The notes under the pieces are model-generated. The model did not search any database. It was not told where the DNA came from and saw nothing but the letters and a program-made list of their open reading frames with translations. Positions 56,993 to 64,000 of a stretch of 64,000 nt of DNA are shown here, piece by piece; the stretch's first letter is position 1; the number at the start of each line of letters is the position of its first letter. The stretch spans positions 186,001-250,000 of the forward strand of contig JAPLGM010000004.1 of assembly GCA_026390165.1 (NCBI GenBank), read 5' to 3'. Both the position numbers and the translations under genes were made by a program. Origin of the DNA: Campylobacterales bacterium (GTDB lineage: Bacteria; Campylobacterota; Campylobacteria; Campylobacterales; Sulfurimonadaceae).

Positions 56993-57036
56993 GAAGAGAA
57001 GTGTTACATTAGTGTTAAGTTTGTATAATTCACCTC

Positions 57037-57135
57037 ATGAAATTAAATATCAAACAAATACTCCTCATGGTTACTCTCTTGGCTGCTTCGGGCTATTTCC
57101 TCTTTAGTGGCTTTTCGATGTTATTCCACCCGTAA
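57037..57135 (+). CDS. Possible 32-residue single-pass membrane peptide
   Basis: An ATG at 57037 opens 32 codons (MKLNIKQILLMVTLLAASG then YFLFSGFSMLFHP) with a hydrophobic core and a positively charged N-terminus, suitable for a membrane helix. A TATAAT at 57024-57029 ends seven bases before the ATG, so a transcript would be leaderless. The 3' end overlaps the convergent agmatine deiminase gene by 15 bases. There is no Shine-Dalgarno and no homologue is known to me; it could be a chance frame or the remnant of a longer signal-peptide gene. Confidence 0.35.
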   Translation: MKLNIKQILLMVTLLAASGYFLFSGFSMLFHP

Positions 57136-58134
57136 CCCCACCTCTTCAGGAAACTGCATCGTCACACAGTGAAGTGAGCCGTGCTGACGAATAAGTACCG
57201 AACAGTCGATGGGGACAATATCACGCCCACGAAATGCACGTTCACAGATGGCAATGGCTTGGGTATCATGGGGATCGTTATAGACAGGTAGCAATACGGC
57301 ATCATTGATAATGAGAAAATTTGCATACGTTGCAGGGAGCCGCTCATCATCATAAAAATGTCCCTCTGTCATCGGTAGGGCAATAAGTTTAAACGGTTCA
57401 CCATCAAGATTGCGCAGTGCGTGCAACTCCTCTTCCATCTTTTTGAGTGCGTCGTAGTGTTCATCATTTTTATCATCACATTTGACATACATAATAGTAT
57501 TGGTATCGATGAAACGCGCCAAAGTATCGATATGACTGTCAGTATCATCTCCTGCCAAATAACCGTGATTGAGCCATAAAATTTGCTCTACACCGAACTC
57601 TTTTTTTAAAACTGCTTCGGTTTGTTCTTTGGAGAGATGAGGATTACGATTGGGGTTGAGGAGACACTCGGCGGTGGTAAGAAGCGAACCCATACCATTG
57701 GATTCTACGCCGCCCCCTTCTAAAATGAGATCAATTTTTTTCATTGGGGCACCATAGACGTGAGCAATAGCTCCACTCAGTGCATTATCCCGTGACGCAT
57801 CAAATTTACCGCCCCAACCTGTAAAGGTAAAGTCTAGTAGTAACGCTTCATCCTCTTCCTCATCAATTATGGAAAGGGGACTGCAATCGCGCGCCCATGT
57901 ATCGTCACTTTGATAGGGGACGAAAATAAGATTCTTATGCGAGGTAAAATAGCTTTTGACCACGTTAACATCATCACAGATGAGTAGGCACGGCTGATAG
58001 CGGGCAACGGCATTCGCAATATTGACAAAACAGTGGCGTGCTTCTTCGAGATAGGGTACCCAATCGCTTTGGGGGTGAGGAAATATGAGCTGGACAAAAC
58101 TTTGGGGTTCAAATTCGGCAGGGAAATAACGCAT
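57121..58134 (-). CDS. aguA: Agmatine deiminase
   Basis: Hydrolyses agmatine to N-carbamoylputrescine and ammonia, a step towards putrescine. The protein-arginine-deiminase-like fold is shown by DDTWARDCSP, LEGGGVESNG, HGYLAGDDTDSHID with the catalytic His, and the catalytic cysteine near the C-terminus in LHCVTMQFP. The 337-residue length is slightly below the usual 360. AAGGT precedes the ATG at 58134. No N-carbamoylputrescine amidase is next to it. Divergent from alr with only 27 bases between start codons. Confidence 0.92.
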   Translation of the reverse strand: MRYFPAEFEPQSFVQLIFPHPQSDWVPYLEEARHCFVNIANAVARYQPCLLICDDVNVVKSYFTSHKNLIFVPYQSDDTWARDCSPLSIIDEEEDEALLLDFTFTGWGGKFDASRDNALSGAIAHVYGAPMKKIDLILEGGGVESNGMGSLLTTAECLLNPNRNPHLSKEQTEAVLKKEFGVEQILWLNHGYLAGDDTDSHIDTLARFIDTNTIMYVKCDDKNDEHYDALKKMEEELHALRNLDGEPFKLIALPMTEGHFYDDERLPATYANFLIINDAVLLPVYNDPHDTQAIAICERAFRGRDIVPIDCSVLIRQHGSLHCVTMQFPEEVGLRVE

Positions 58135-58149
58135 TAACTGACCTTAGAA

Positions 58150-58155
58150 TATAAT
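58150..58155 (+). promoter_or_regulatory. -10 box of alr, implying a leaderless mRNA
   Basis: TATAAT ends six bases before the alr ATG at 58162. A transcript starting at the usual distance would begin at or within one or two bases of the start codon. No Shine-Dalgarno is present in this short stretch. Confidence 0.5.
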
Positions 58156-58161
58156 ATCAAA

Positions 58162-59181
58162 ATGGGAACACTTAAACTTAGCCGTGAGGCATTCATTTAT
58201 AATCTCGACATTATCGCACATCAAGTCGGTGGAAAAGATAAAATTGCCGTTGTTTTAAAAGACAATGCGTATGGGCATGGAGCAGTCTTGATCGCCAAAG
58301 CAGCGCAAGAGTATGGGATCAAACACGCGGTGGTGAGGTTAGAGCGTGAAGCGGTGGAGGTTGAACCGTTTTTTGAGACAATATTAATTCTTGCAGATTT
58401 TCCCGCTACGATGATGTTTCGTACGAATCCTAAATTTCACTACGTTCTCAACTCCCTCCACTTAATCGATAGATTCCCACGAGGGACGAAAGTCGAACTC
58501 AAAGTCGATACGGGGATGCACCGTAATGGAATAGCACCCGATGAGTTGGAGATTGCATTTGAGGCAATGGCGAAAAGCGGATTGGAGTGTGTTGGGGTGA
58601 TGAGTCACTTTCGAAGTGCTGATACCCTTAGTTCTGAGTGGTTTTGGCAACGGAAGAACTTTGAGGAAGTAAAAAGAAATGCTTCCACACTTGCTTTTAA
58701 ATATGGGTGGAAGCCTCGCTTTCATATTGCCAACTCCGCAGGGGCATTTCGAGGAGTCTCCAATGAGATGGTGCGGGTTGGAATCGCCCTCTATGGGTGT
58801 TTGGAGATGGATAAAACACTCCCTCAACCTGATCTTAAACCTCTCCTCTCGTTGTGGGGGAAGAAGATCTCTACACGGATTTTGCGAGCAGGGGAGAGGG
58901 TTGGTTATAACGGGACGTATGAAGCAGTCGTCGATGAGGTGATCTCCACGTACGATTTGGGATACGCCAACGGGCTTGACCGCCTCGCCTCCAATCGCTA
59001 TATGACCCCTGAAAGGGTTGCCTTACGGGGACGGATCTCGATGGACTGTGCTGCATTTTCGAGTGATGTGGAAGAGTTGCTTATTTTTGATAATGCCAAT
59101 GAATACGCAAGAGCAGTAGGAACTATCGGTTATGAGATTTTGGTGTGTCTCGATAAAGATTTAAAACGGATCTGGTATTAA
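58162..59181 (+). CDS. alr: Alanine racemase
   Basis: PLP enzyme making D-alanine for peptidoglycan. The PLP-lysine is Lys33 in VLKDNAYGHG; the C-terminal part has the GERVGYNGTY segment expected to carry the catalytic tyrosine and GRISMDC. The 339-residue length is at the short end of the family. The 3' end overlaps the convergent gene at 59178 by four bases. Alanine racemase and the M23 peptidase upstream both serve the cell wall but are not in one operon. Confidence 0.94.
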   Translation: MGTLKLSREAFIYNLDIIAHQVGGKDKIAVVLKDNAYGHGAVLIAKAAQEYGIKHAVVRLEREAVEVEPFFETILILADFPATMMFRTNPKFHYVLNSLHLIDRFPRGTKVELKVDTGMHRNGIAPDELEIAFEAMAKSGLECVGVMSHFRSADTLSSEWFWQRKNFEEVKRNASTLAFKYGWKPRFHIANSAGAFRGVSNEMVRVGIALYGCLEMDKTLPQPDLKPLLSLWGKKISTRILRAGERVGYNGTYEAVVDEVISTYDLGYANGLDRLASNRYMTPERVALRGRISMDCAAFSSDVEELLIFDNANEYARAVGTIGYEILVCLDKDLKRIWY

Positions 59182-59570
59182 GAGGTAATTTTCACAATTG
59201 CCTCACCGAAAATAGCCCCATCAAGTCTCATTTCAATGAGTTCTTCGAGACTCTCTTCATCGTCACAATATCCTAATACTTTCGTATCAAAGAGATAATG
59301 TTCTGCCACTTTCTGAATCTCTGAACTATTTTCAGCATTGACGATAAGGTAGGTAGCATGGAGGTTTTCACCCAAAACCGCTTCGACGACTGTCGTTACA
59401 TAGAGGGCAAAACGGATTGAATTGAGATGTAAATGGGTGATTATATCAAGGTTTTGTTCTTCAAAAACGAGGGCAATAACCGCGTTAGAGGGGGTATGGA
59501 TAATCGCATCAATCGATTCAACGTGATAAAAGCGCTCTGATGGGATGAGGGGGTGACCAAATAAAATCAT
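59178..59570 (-). CDS. Conserved hypothetical protein
   Basis: The 130-residue soluble protein alternates beta strands and helices (for example SNAVIALVFEE, HATYLIVNAEN, DTKVLGYC), suggesting a small alpha/beta fold; no signal peptide, membrane helix or catalytic motif is evident. It starts within the stop of the small zinc-ribbon-like gene (four-base overlap) and so belongs to an operon with it and rsmG. I do not recognise the family. Confidence 0.65.
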   Translation of the reverse strand: MILFGHPLIPSERFYHVESIDAIIHTPSNAVIALVFEEQNLDIITHLHLNSIRFALYVTTVVEAVLGENLHATYLIVNAENSSEIQKVAEHYLFDTKVLGYCDDEESLEELIEMRLDGAIFGEAIVKITS

Positions 59571-59785
59571 TTTTTATCCTTGTTTGTTAAACATTCAGAG
59601 CAACAGTAATATTTGCCGCCGCTCATTAACGCCTCTTTCGCTTGGACATAGGTGCCGCACGTTGCACACGGGATCATCGCCTCCTCGAGTGAGAGATCAT
59701 TTTCAGGTGCTTTGAGAGACTTCTTTTTGGCAAAAAAAACATAATAAATACCGACAATAAACCCGATAAAAAGTAAAAATTTCAT
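59567..59785 (-). CDS. Small membrane-anchored protein with Cys motif (PP0621 family-like)
   Basis: The 72-residue protein has an N-terminal membrane helix (FLLFIGFIVGIYYVFF), a short linker and two CxxC-like pairs: IPCATCGTYV and YYCCSECL, consistent with one zinc ribbon in the cytoplasm. It is similar in length and layout to the PP0621 family of unknown function. It overlaps the following gene and starts three bases after rsmG ends. Confidence 0.72.
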   Translation of the reverse strand: MKFLLFIGFIVGIYYVFFAKKKSLKAPENDLSLEEAMIPCATCGTYVQAKEALMSGGKYYCCSECLTNKDKK

Positions 59786-59788
59786 GAT

Positions 59789-60367
59789 TTACGACTCAAT
59801 TAGGAGATAGTGACGATGATGTTTTTCGATGATCTGATAGTTCAACGATTCGTCTATTTCATCATACACTTTTTCCCCTTTATAGAAGAGCAAGAGAGTT
59901 CCCTCTTCTCGAAAAGGTTCGGAAAGTTTTAACAACATTTGAGTATCGGTAACGGCGCGCGACGTGATAAAATCAAACGATTGAGGGGGAAGTTGCTCCA
60001 CCTTTACCGCTTTTACCTCCACATTGGTAAGCCCCAAATCGGCTTTGACAAACTGCAAAAAACTGGCACGTTTCGCAAGAGGTTCAACGAGGGTGAAATG
60101 GGTGTCAGGGAGGGCAAATGCCAAAATCATCCCCGGAAACCCAGCCCCTGTTCCAATGTCCATCCCCTTCTTAAAGGGGGGGAGAAAAGAGATAGGTGCC
60201 ACTGCATCGACGATAAATTCATCAATTTGCCCCGCAGTTTTTGCCCCTGTAAGGTTATGGATTTTATTCCATTTCAGTAGCAATGTCTTATACTCTTCAA
60301 CTTTTTCAAAAAACGTATCGGGAACGTTAATATTTTGGGCTTGAAGTAACGTTTTGAGTGATGCCAA
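59789..60367 (-). CDS. rsmG: 16S rRNA (guanine527-N7)-methyltransferase
   Basis: Makes m7G527 in 16S rRNA; loss typically gives low-level streptomycin resistance. [12 protein letters not shown], the SAM loop [27 protein letters not shown] and ITSRAV are family hallmarks. The length is 192 residues, a little below the usual 205. The start is TTG at 60367, supported by AGAGGAA about nine bases upstream; no ATG or GTG is nearby. In C. jejuni rsmG follows ribA directly; here a histidine kinase gene intervenes. Confidence 0.93.
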   Translation of the reverse strand: MASLKTLLQAQNINVPDTFFEKVEEYKTLLLKWNKIHNLTGAKTAGQIDEFIVDAVAPISFLPPFKKGMDIGTGAGFPGMILAFALPDTHFTLVEPLAKRASFLQFVKADLGLTNVEVKAVKVEQLPPQSFDFITSRAVTDTQMLLKLSEPFREEGTLLLFYKGEKVYDEIDESLNYQIIEKHHRHYLLIES

Positions 60368-60429
60368 AGGAATTCCTCTTTCAAATAATTAAACCAATAG
60401 TACCAAAAAAATCCTTAGGTAATACGCGA

Positions 60430-62547
60430 TCAATCAGCTCTCTTTTTGGATTTATTTCTCGATTCTTCAAAGGCGTAATAAAGGGTTGTGTAAAAAGTAT
60501 TAACATCGAGGGGTTTACCGATATGTCCATCCATCCCCGAGTGACTGATTTTATGAATATCTTTTTCAAAGGTATTGCCTGTAACGGCTATAATAGAGAT
60601 AAAATCTTTTTTAGGATCTTGGCGTATCCATTTTGTTGCTTCAAACCCATCCATTATGGGCATTTGTATATCCATTAAAATGACTTTAATAGTAGAATTT
60701 TGTTCAACCATCTCAATCGCCTCTTTCCCATTTGAAGCGGTGATGACTGTGATGTTAGTACCTGCGAGCAGACCTTTAACAATGGAACAGTTAATTTCAT
60801 TGTCTTCTGCTAAGAGTAATGTCTCTCCACTAAATTGTTTTAATTTTTCTTTGAACTTTTGACCATTATTTTGCACTTGTTTTTCTTGATCCAAGTGACC
60901 ATACGCTAACAAGATTGTGTTGAAAATACGGAGTTGATTGTAAGGTTTTGCAAGGATTATCCCCCCTCTTCTTTTAAAATCATCTCCCATCCATACTAGT
61001 TTGAGATCCTCATTTTTGACCCGATTTTGAAGCTCTTTTTTAAATTCTCCCGATAATATCATATTGGTATCGATAAAGAGTATATCAAGAAAATGATTTT
61101 TTAACACCGCCAGTGCATCAGCAGGATTAGTGACTATTTTTACCTCATAATGAAAATATTCCAATCCCCGTTTTAAGACTTCGGCACTGATTAAATTTGT
61201 TTCCAGTATTAATCCATTTTTGGACATCAAGTCCGTTGTTGGAAGACGATAACGACGTTTTTCGTACGCAGAATCCGAATAAAAGTGTAGTTCAAATGAA
61301 AAAGTACTCCCTTGGTTTGGAGTACTTTCTACGTGAATACTTCCCCCCATTAAGGAGATAAGATTTTTGCAGATGATGAGCCCTAGTCCTGTTCCCCCAT
61401 ATTTACGTGTAATGGTTGCATCCGCTTGGACGTAAGGGGTGAATAATTGTTTCAATGATTCCGGTTTGATTCCAATACCTGTATCGATTATTGCAAAATG
61501 AATTTTTACATCCAAAGAGGTAATTTGCTCTGCCCGAAGACGTAGAATGACATTCCCCGTATCGGTAAATTTGATGGCATTATTGAGTAAATTTACCATT
61601 ATTTGGAATAGTCTCAAAGGATCCCCGATGAGTTTGTTCGGGACACTTTTGTCAATGTCAAAAATCAGTGCAAGGTTTTTCTCATTTGCTTTTTGACTAA
61701 TAATATTGGAGATATTGTCGAGCACCGTATTGAGGTTAAAAGGGATCTTTTCAATGATTATTTTACCCGCTTCAATTTTTGAATGATCTAAAATATCATT
61801 GACAAGGGTGAGTAAAATGGTGGAAGCATCTTTGATTTTAGTGAGTTGAGAGCGTTGCCTGAGTGTCAAGTCAGATTCCAAGAGAAGGTGATTTATCCCC
61901 ATTATTGCATTGATGGGGGCGCGAATGTCGTGATTCATCATCGCAATGAACTCATTTTTGGCTTGCATGACATTTTGAATTTCTTCTTTTTCTCTCGAAA
62001 GGAGTTGATTACGGTTTTTTAGAGCTTTAAGTACCCGTTCTCTCCACACAAGATAGCCTATGAAAGCTGCTAATATTGATAAAATTAGCCATTTTTCATA
62101 CCTTGGCCGTGATGTTTGCGATACGGTTGTCTTTTTTGGAGGGGTGAAAATAGGCTGAGGCGCTTTCGAAACAGTGAGCTGTTGATTAATAGCCGAGAAA
62201 TCTTTGCGATGCTTTATTAAAAGAAGTTCAATATCATCGGCAACTCCACGACTAATAAAAGCATTTGGATAAAAAGGGGCGATGTTATCTAAAATAATTT
62301 GGGCATCGTTGTGATTCGAGAAAGGTTCGATAGCAATTATTTGGGTTTTACCTGACTTTCGAACATGAACGATTAGATTCTTCTCCTTAGTATAGGTAAA
62401 TAGGGGCATGTCTGGATTGGCTATCTCATGCTCGTAGACGTACTGTGCTTTACTTTTCGTTTTATGGGTCTCAATAACAATTTTATAATTATCACTCAGG
62501 GCAAAAAGGGTCGTCAAGAGAGTAAAAAAGATAACCGTTAGTCGCAT
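60430..62547 (-). CDS. Hybrid sensor histidine kinase / response regulator
   Basis: The 705-residue kinase starts with a signal or first membrane segment (TVIFFTLLTTLFAL), then a periplasmic domain of about 130 residues whose second half (AIEPFSNHNDAQIILDNI, then FYPNAFISRG) weakly resembles a SPOR fold, a membrane helix at about 153-168, HisKA with His206 (MNHDIRAPINAIM), HATPase (TGLGLIICKNLISLMGG), a degenerate receiver (about 440-560) and a true receiver with phospho-acceptor Asp626 (VILMDIQMP) and Lys678. No output domain follows, so phosphate must pass to another protein. It starts 21 bases after ribA and is probably co-transcribed with it. The signal is unknown. Confidence 0.9.
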   Translation of the reverse strand: MRLTVIFFTLLTTLFALSDNYKIVIETHKTKSKAQYVYEHEIANPDMPLFTYTKEKNLIVHVRKSGKTQIIAIEPFSNHNDAQIILDNIAPFYPNAFISRGVADDIELLLIKHRKDFSAINQQLTVSKAPQPIFTPPKKTTVSQTSRPRYEKWLILSILAAFIGYLVWRERVLKALKNRNQLLSREKEEIQNVMQAKNEFIAMMNHDIRAPINAIMGINHLLLESDLTLRQRSQLTKIKDASTILLTLVNDILDHSKIEAGKIIIEKIPFNLNTVLDNISNIISQKANEKNLALIFDIDKSVPNKLIGDPLRLFQIMVNLLNNAIKFTDTGNVILRLRAEQITSLDVKIHFAIIDTGIGIKPESLKQLFTPYVQADATITRKYGGTGLGLIICKNLISLMGGSIHVESTPNQGSTFSFELHFYSDSAYEKRRYRLPTTDLMSKNGLILETNLISAEVLKRGLEYFHYEVKIVTNPADALAVLKNHFLDILFIDTNMILSGEFKKELQNRVKNEDLKLVWMGDDFKRRGGIILAKPYNQLRIFNTILLAYGHLDQEKQVQNNGQKFKEKLKQFSGETLLLAEDNEINCSIVKGLLAGTNITVITASNGKEAIEMVEQNSTIKVILMDIQMPIMDGFEATKWIRQDPKKDFISIIAVTGNTFEKDIHKISHSGMDGHIGKPLDVNTFYTTLYYAFEESRNKSKKRAD

Positions 62548-62568
62548 AAAACCCCATCGTGATAAAAT

Positions 62569-63156
62569 TTAAAGGATATGACCCATACACTCTTTTTTGG
62601 TTTTTAAATATCCTTCATTATAAGGGTTCGAATCAATAATTACGGGGATACGCTCCACAATCTCAACATCCAACCCCTCTACGACGGAAACTTTAGCCGG
62701 ATTGTTCGTTAAAAGTTTGATTTTTGTAAGTCCAAAATCATTAAAAATTTCCCGTACCACATCATACGTCCGTTGATCCGGGGCAAATCCTAGTTCCACA
62801 TTAGCTTCAATGGTATTTCGTCCTTGATCTTGGAGAGCATAGGCGTTGATTTTATTAAGAAGCCCAATATTACGCCCTTCTTGACGATGATAAATGACCA
62901 TCCCCCCTTCAATGGCGATTAATTTAAGGGCTTCGTGGAGCTGATTGTTACAATCGCATTTGATGCTTCCAAGGGTATCCCCTGTTAAGCATTCGGAATG
63001 TATTCGAACGAGGGGAGCAACGGCTCGTTCAAAATTTTCCGTAAAAATAGCAAGATGTTCTTGATGCCCCTCTTTGTAGGCACGTATTTTAAAGTGACCG
63101 TATTTAGTGGGGAGATTAGCAATGGCAGATTTTTCAAAAAGTGTGTGAATATTCAT
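62569..63156 (-). CDS. ribA: GTP cyclohydrolase II
   Basis: First step of riboflavin synthesis: GTP to diaminopyrimidine phosphate, formate and pyrophosphate. Zinc ligands are in SECLTGDTLGSIKCDC (C-x10-C-x-C); the arginine nucleophile and glutamate lie in YHRQEGRNIGL; the C-terminal LLTNNPAKV is conserved. The 195-residue length is standard for a stand-alone RibA not fused to RibB. The ATG at 63156 has no clear ribosome site. Divergent from hemB, matching the hemB-ribA arrangement I remember in C. jejuni. Confidence 0.94.
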   Translation of the reverse strand: MNIHTLFEKSAIANLPTKYGHFKIRAYKEGHQEHLAIFTENFERAVAPLVRIHSECLTGDTLGSIKCDCNNQLHEALKLIAIEGGMVIYHRQEGRNIGLLNKINAYALQDQGRNTIEANVELGFAPDQRTYDVVREIFNDFGLTKIKLLTNNPAKVSVVEGLDVEIVERIPVIIDSNPYNEGYLKTKKECMGHIL

Positions 63157-63164
63157 TTGGTAAT

Positions 63165-63170
63165 TATAAT
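63165..63170 (+). promoter_or_regulatory. Candidate -10 box of hemB within a bidirectional ATTATAAT
   Basis: TATAAT on the plus strand lies 61 bases before hemB. The surrounding ATTATAAT is palindromic, so the same bases read TATAAT on the minus strand, but that would sit only about seven bases from the ribA start. Confidence 0.4.
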
Positions 63171-63230
63171 TCTCTTTTCTTAATCTAACACGCGCTAAAC
63201 TTTCATATTCTTTTATTTTGGAGCACTTTT

Positions 63231-64000
63231 ATGGATCGTTTTCGACGTACACGCTTTAACTCTCACTTGCGTTCATTGGTACGTGAAACGCATGTTACTG
63301 TCAATGATTTTATTTATCCGCTGTTTGTCCGTCCAGGGGAGGGGATAAAAACCGAAGTCTCCTCTATGCCGGGTGTCTATCAAATGAGCTTAGATGAGAT
63401 CTTAAAAGAGTGTGAACTTCTCCAAAAACTGGGGATTTATTCGATCATTTTATTCGGTATCCCCGAAGTTAAAGATTCCATAGGGTCGGATGCACTGTGT
63501 GATCACGGGATTATTGCGACAGCGGTGCGGGCTATTAAACGCGCCTATCCTACTATGTTCGTCGTGACCGATTTGTGTTTTTGTGAATATACGGATCATG
63601 GGCATTGCGGAATTCTCGATCATGTTCATGAAAGTGTCGATAATGATTTGACATTGGGGATTTCAGCGCAACAAGCATTGGTACATGCTCGTGCAGGTGT
63701 GGATATGATTGCCCCCTCCGGGATGATGGACGGGATTATTACGACACTGCGGGATGCACTTGATGGGGGCGGATATCCTAATCTCCCTATTATGAGCTAT
63801 TCGACGAAATTTGCGAGTGGTTATTATGGACCGTTTCGTGATGTAGCGGAGTCGGTTCCCAGTTTCGGAGACCGTTCTACCTACCAGATGGATCCAGCCA
63901 ACCGTCGTGAAGCAATTCGTGAAAGCCTTGCTGATGAAGCTCAAGGGGCAGATATTTTGATGGTGAAACCTGCGTTAGCCTATCTTGACATTATTCGTGA
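63231..64000 (+). CDS. hemB: Delta-aminolevulinic acid dehydratase (porphobilinogen synthase), 3' truncated by window
   Basis: Condenses two 5-aminolevulinate molecules into porphobilinogen for haem. The visible 256 codons begin [10 protein letters not shown] and contain [12 protein letters not shown], the metal-site cysteines in [28 protein letters not shown], the Schiff-base lysine region [19 protein letters not shown], and the second active-site lysine in DILMVKPA. This is about 80 percent of a usual ~325-residue protein, and the frame is open to the edge. GGAG precedes the ATG. The three metal-site cysteines suggest a zinc-type enzyme. Confidence 0.96.
   Translation, partial: MDRFRRTRFNSHLRSLVRETHVTVNDFIYPLFVRPGEGIKTEVSSMPGVYQMSLDEILKECELLQKLGIYSIILFGIPEVKDSIGSDALCDHGIIATAVRAIKRAYPTMFVVTDLCFCEYTDHGHCGILDHVHESVDNDLTLGISAQQALVHARAGVDMIAPSGMMDGIITTLRDALDGGGYPNLPIMSYSTKFASGYYGPFRDVAESVPSFGDRSTYQMDPANRREAIRESLADEAQGADILMVKPALAYLDIIR

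Noticed and set aside
63663-63944. 93-codon minus-strand frame near the window end
   Set aside because: It is opposite hemB, whose active-site motifs are in the plus frame.

Overview
The window comes from a member of the Campylobacterota (Epsilonproteobacteria), most likely a free-living, Sulfurimonas/Sulfuricurvum-like lineage. The evidence is a complex I operon with the phylum's tiny cysteine-free NuoE and atypical NuoF, a PflA flagellar protein directly after nuoN, the menaquinone-type prenyltransferase MqnP, and gene pairs I remember as neighbours in Campylobacter (glcD / PgbA-like / M23 peptidase; hemB / ribA / rsmG). The species call is inference. No rRNA, tRNA, CRISPR array or insertion sequence was seen, and no gene-free stretch exceeds 300 bases.

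Region 1 (1-21863) is a surface-polysaccharide locus behind the tail of an adenylate cyclase gene. Eighteen same-strand genes, many overlapping by 1-4 bases, encode GDP-mannose and GDP-6-deoxymannose (D-rhamnose) supply (ManC, phosphomannomutase, Gmd, Rmd), ABC-transporter capsule export (KpsE, KpsM, KpsT and a CtrA/BexD-like outer-membrane lipoprotein), the Kdo linker enzymes KpsC (here half length) and KpsS, four GT4-type glycosyltransferase genes (one with two catalytic modules), an FkbM methyltransferase and a coiled-coil protein with near-identical 216-bp repeats. The methyltransferase, coiled coil and double glycosyltransferase lie in consecutive overlapping genes and recall the WbdD/WbdA chain-length ruler of E. 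coli O9a in split form.

Region 2 (22134-41928) is a 14-gene nuo operon followed by pflA. NuoE has no cysteines. NuoF lacks the NADH/FMN domain and is fused to a GltD/DPD-type iron-sulfur flavoprotein. Two full NuoG paralogues lie in tandem. The electron-input module is therefore very different from textbook complex I.

Region 3 (41903-64000) is mostly housekeeping: miaA, mqnP, two uncharacterised genes, priA (carrying three REP-like palindromes inside its coding sequence), ispG, dnaB, a short ComEC protein, a YihY/BrkB protein, glcD, a PgbA-domain protein, an M23 peptidase, a TonB-dependent receptor with a copper-receptor-like motif, agmatine deiminase, alanine racemase, two small conserved genes, rsmG, a hybrid histidine kinase, ribA and the start of hemB. 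Several divergent pairs share short promoter regions with recognisable -10 boxes, and a few starts look leaderless.
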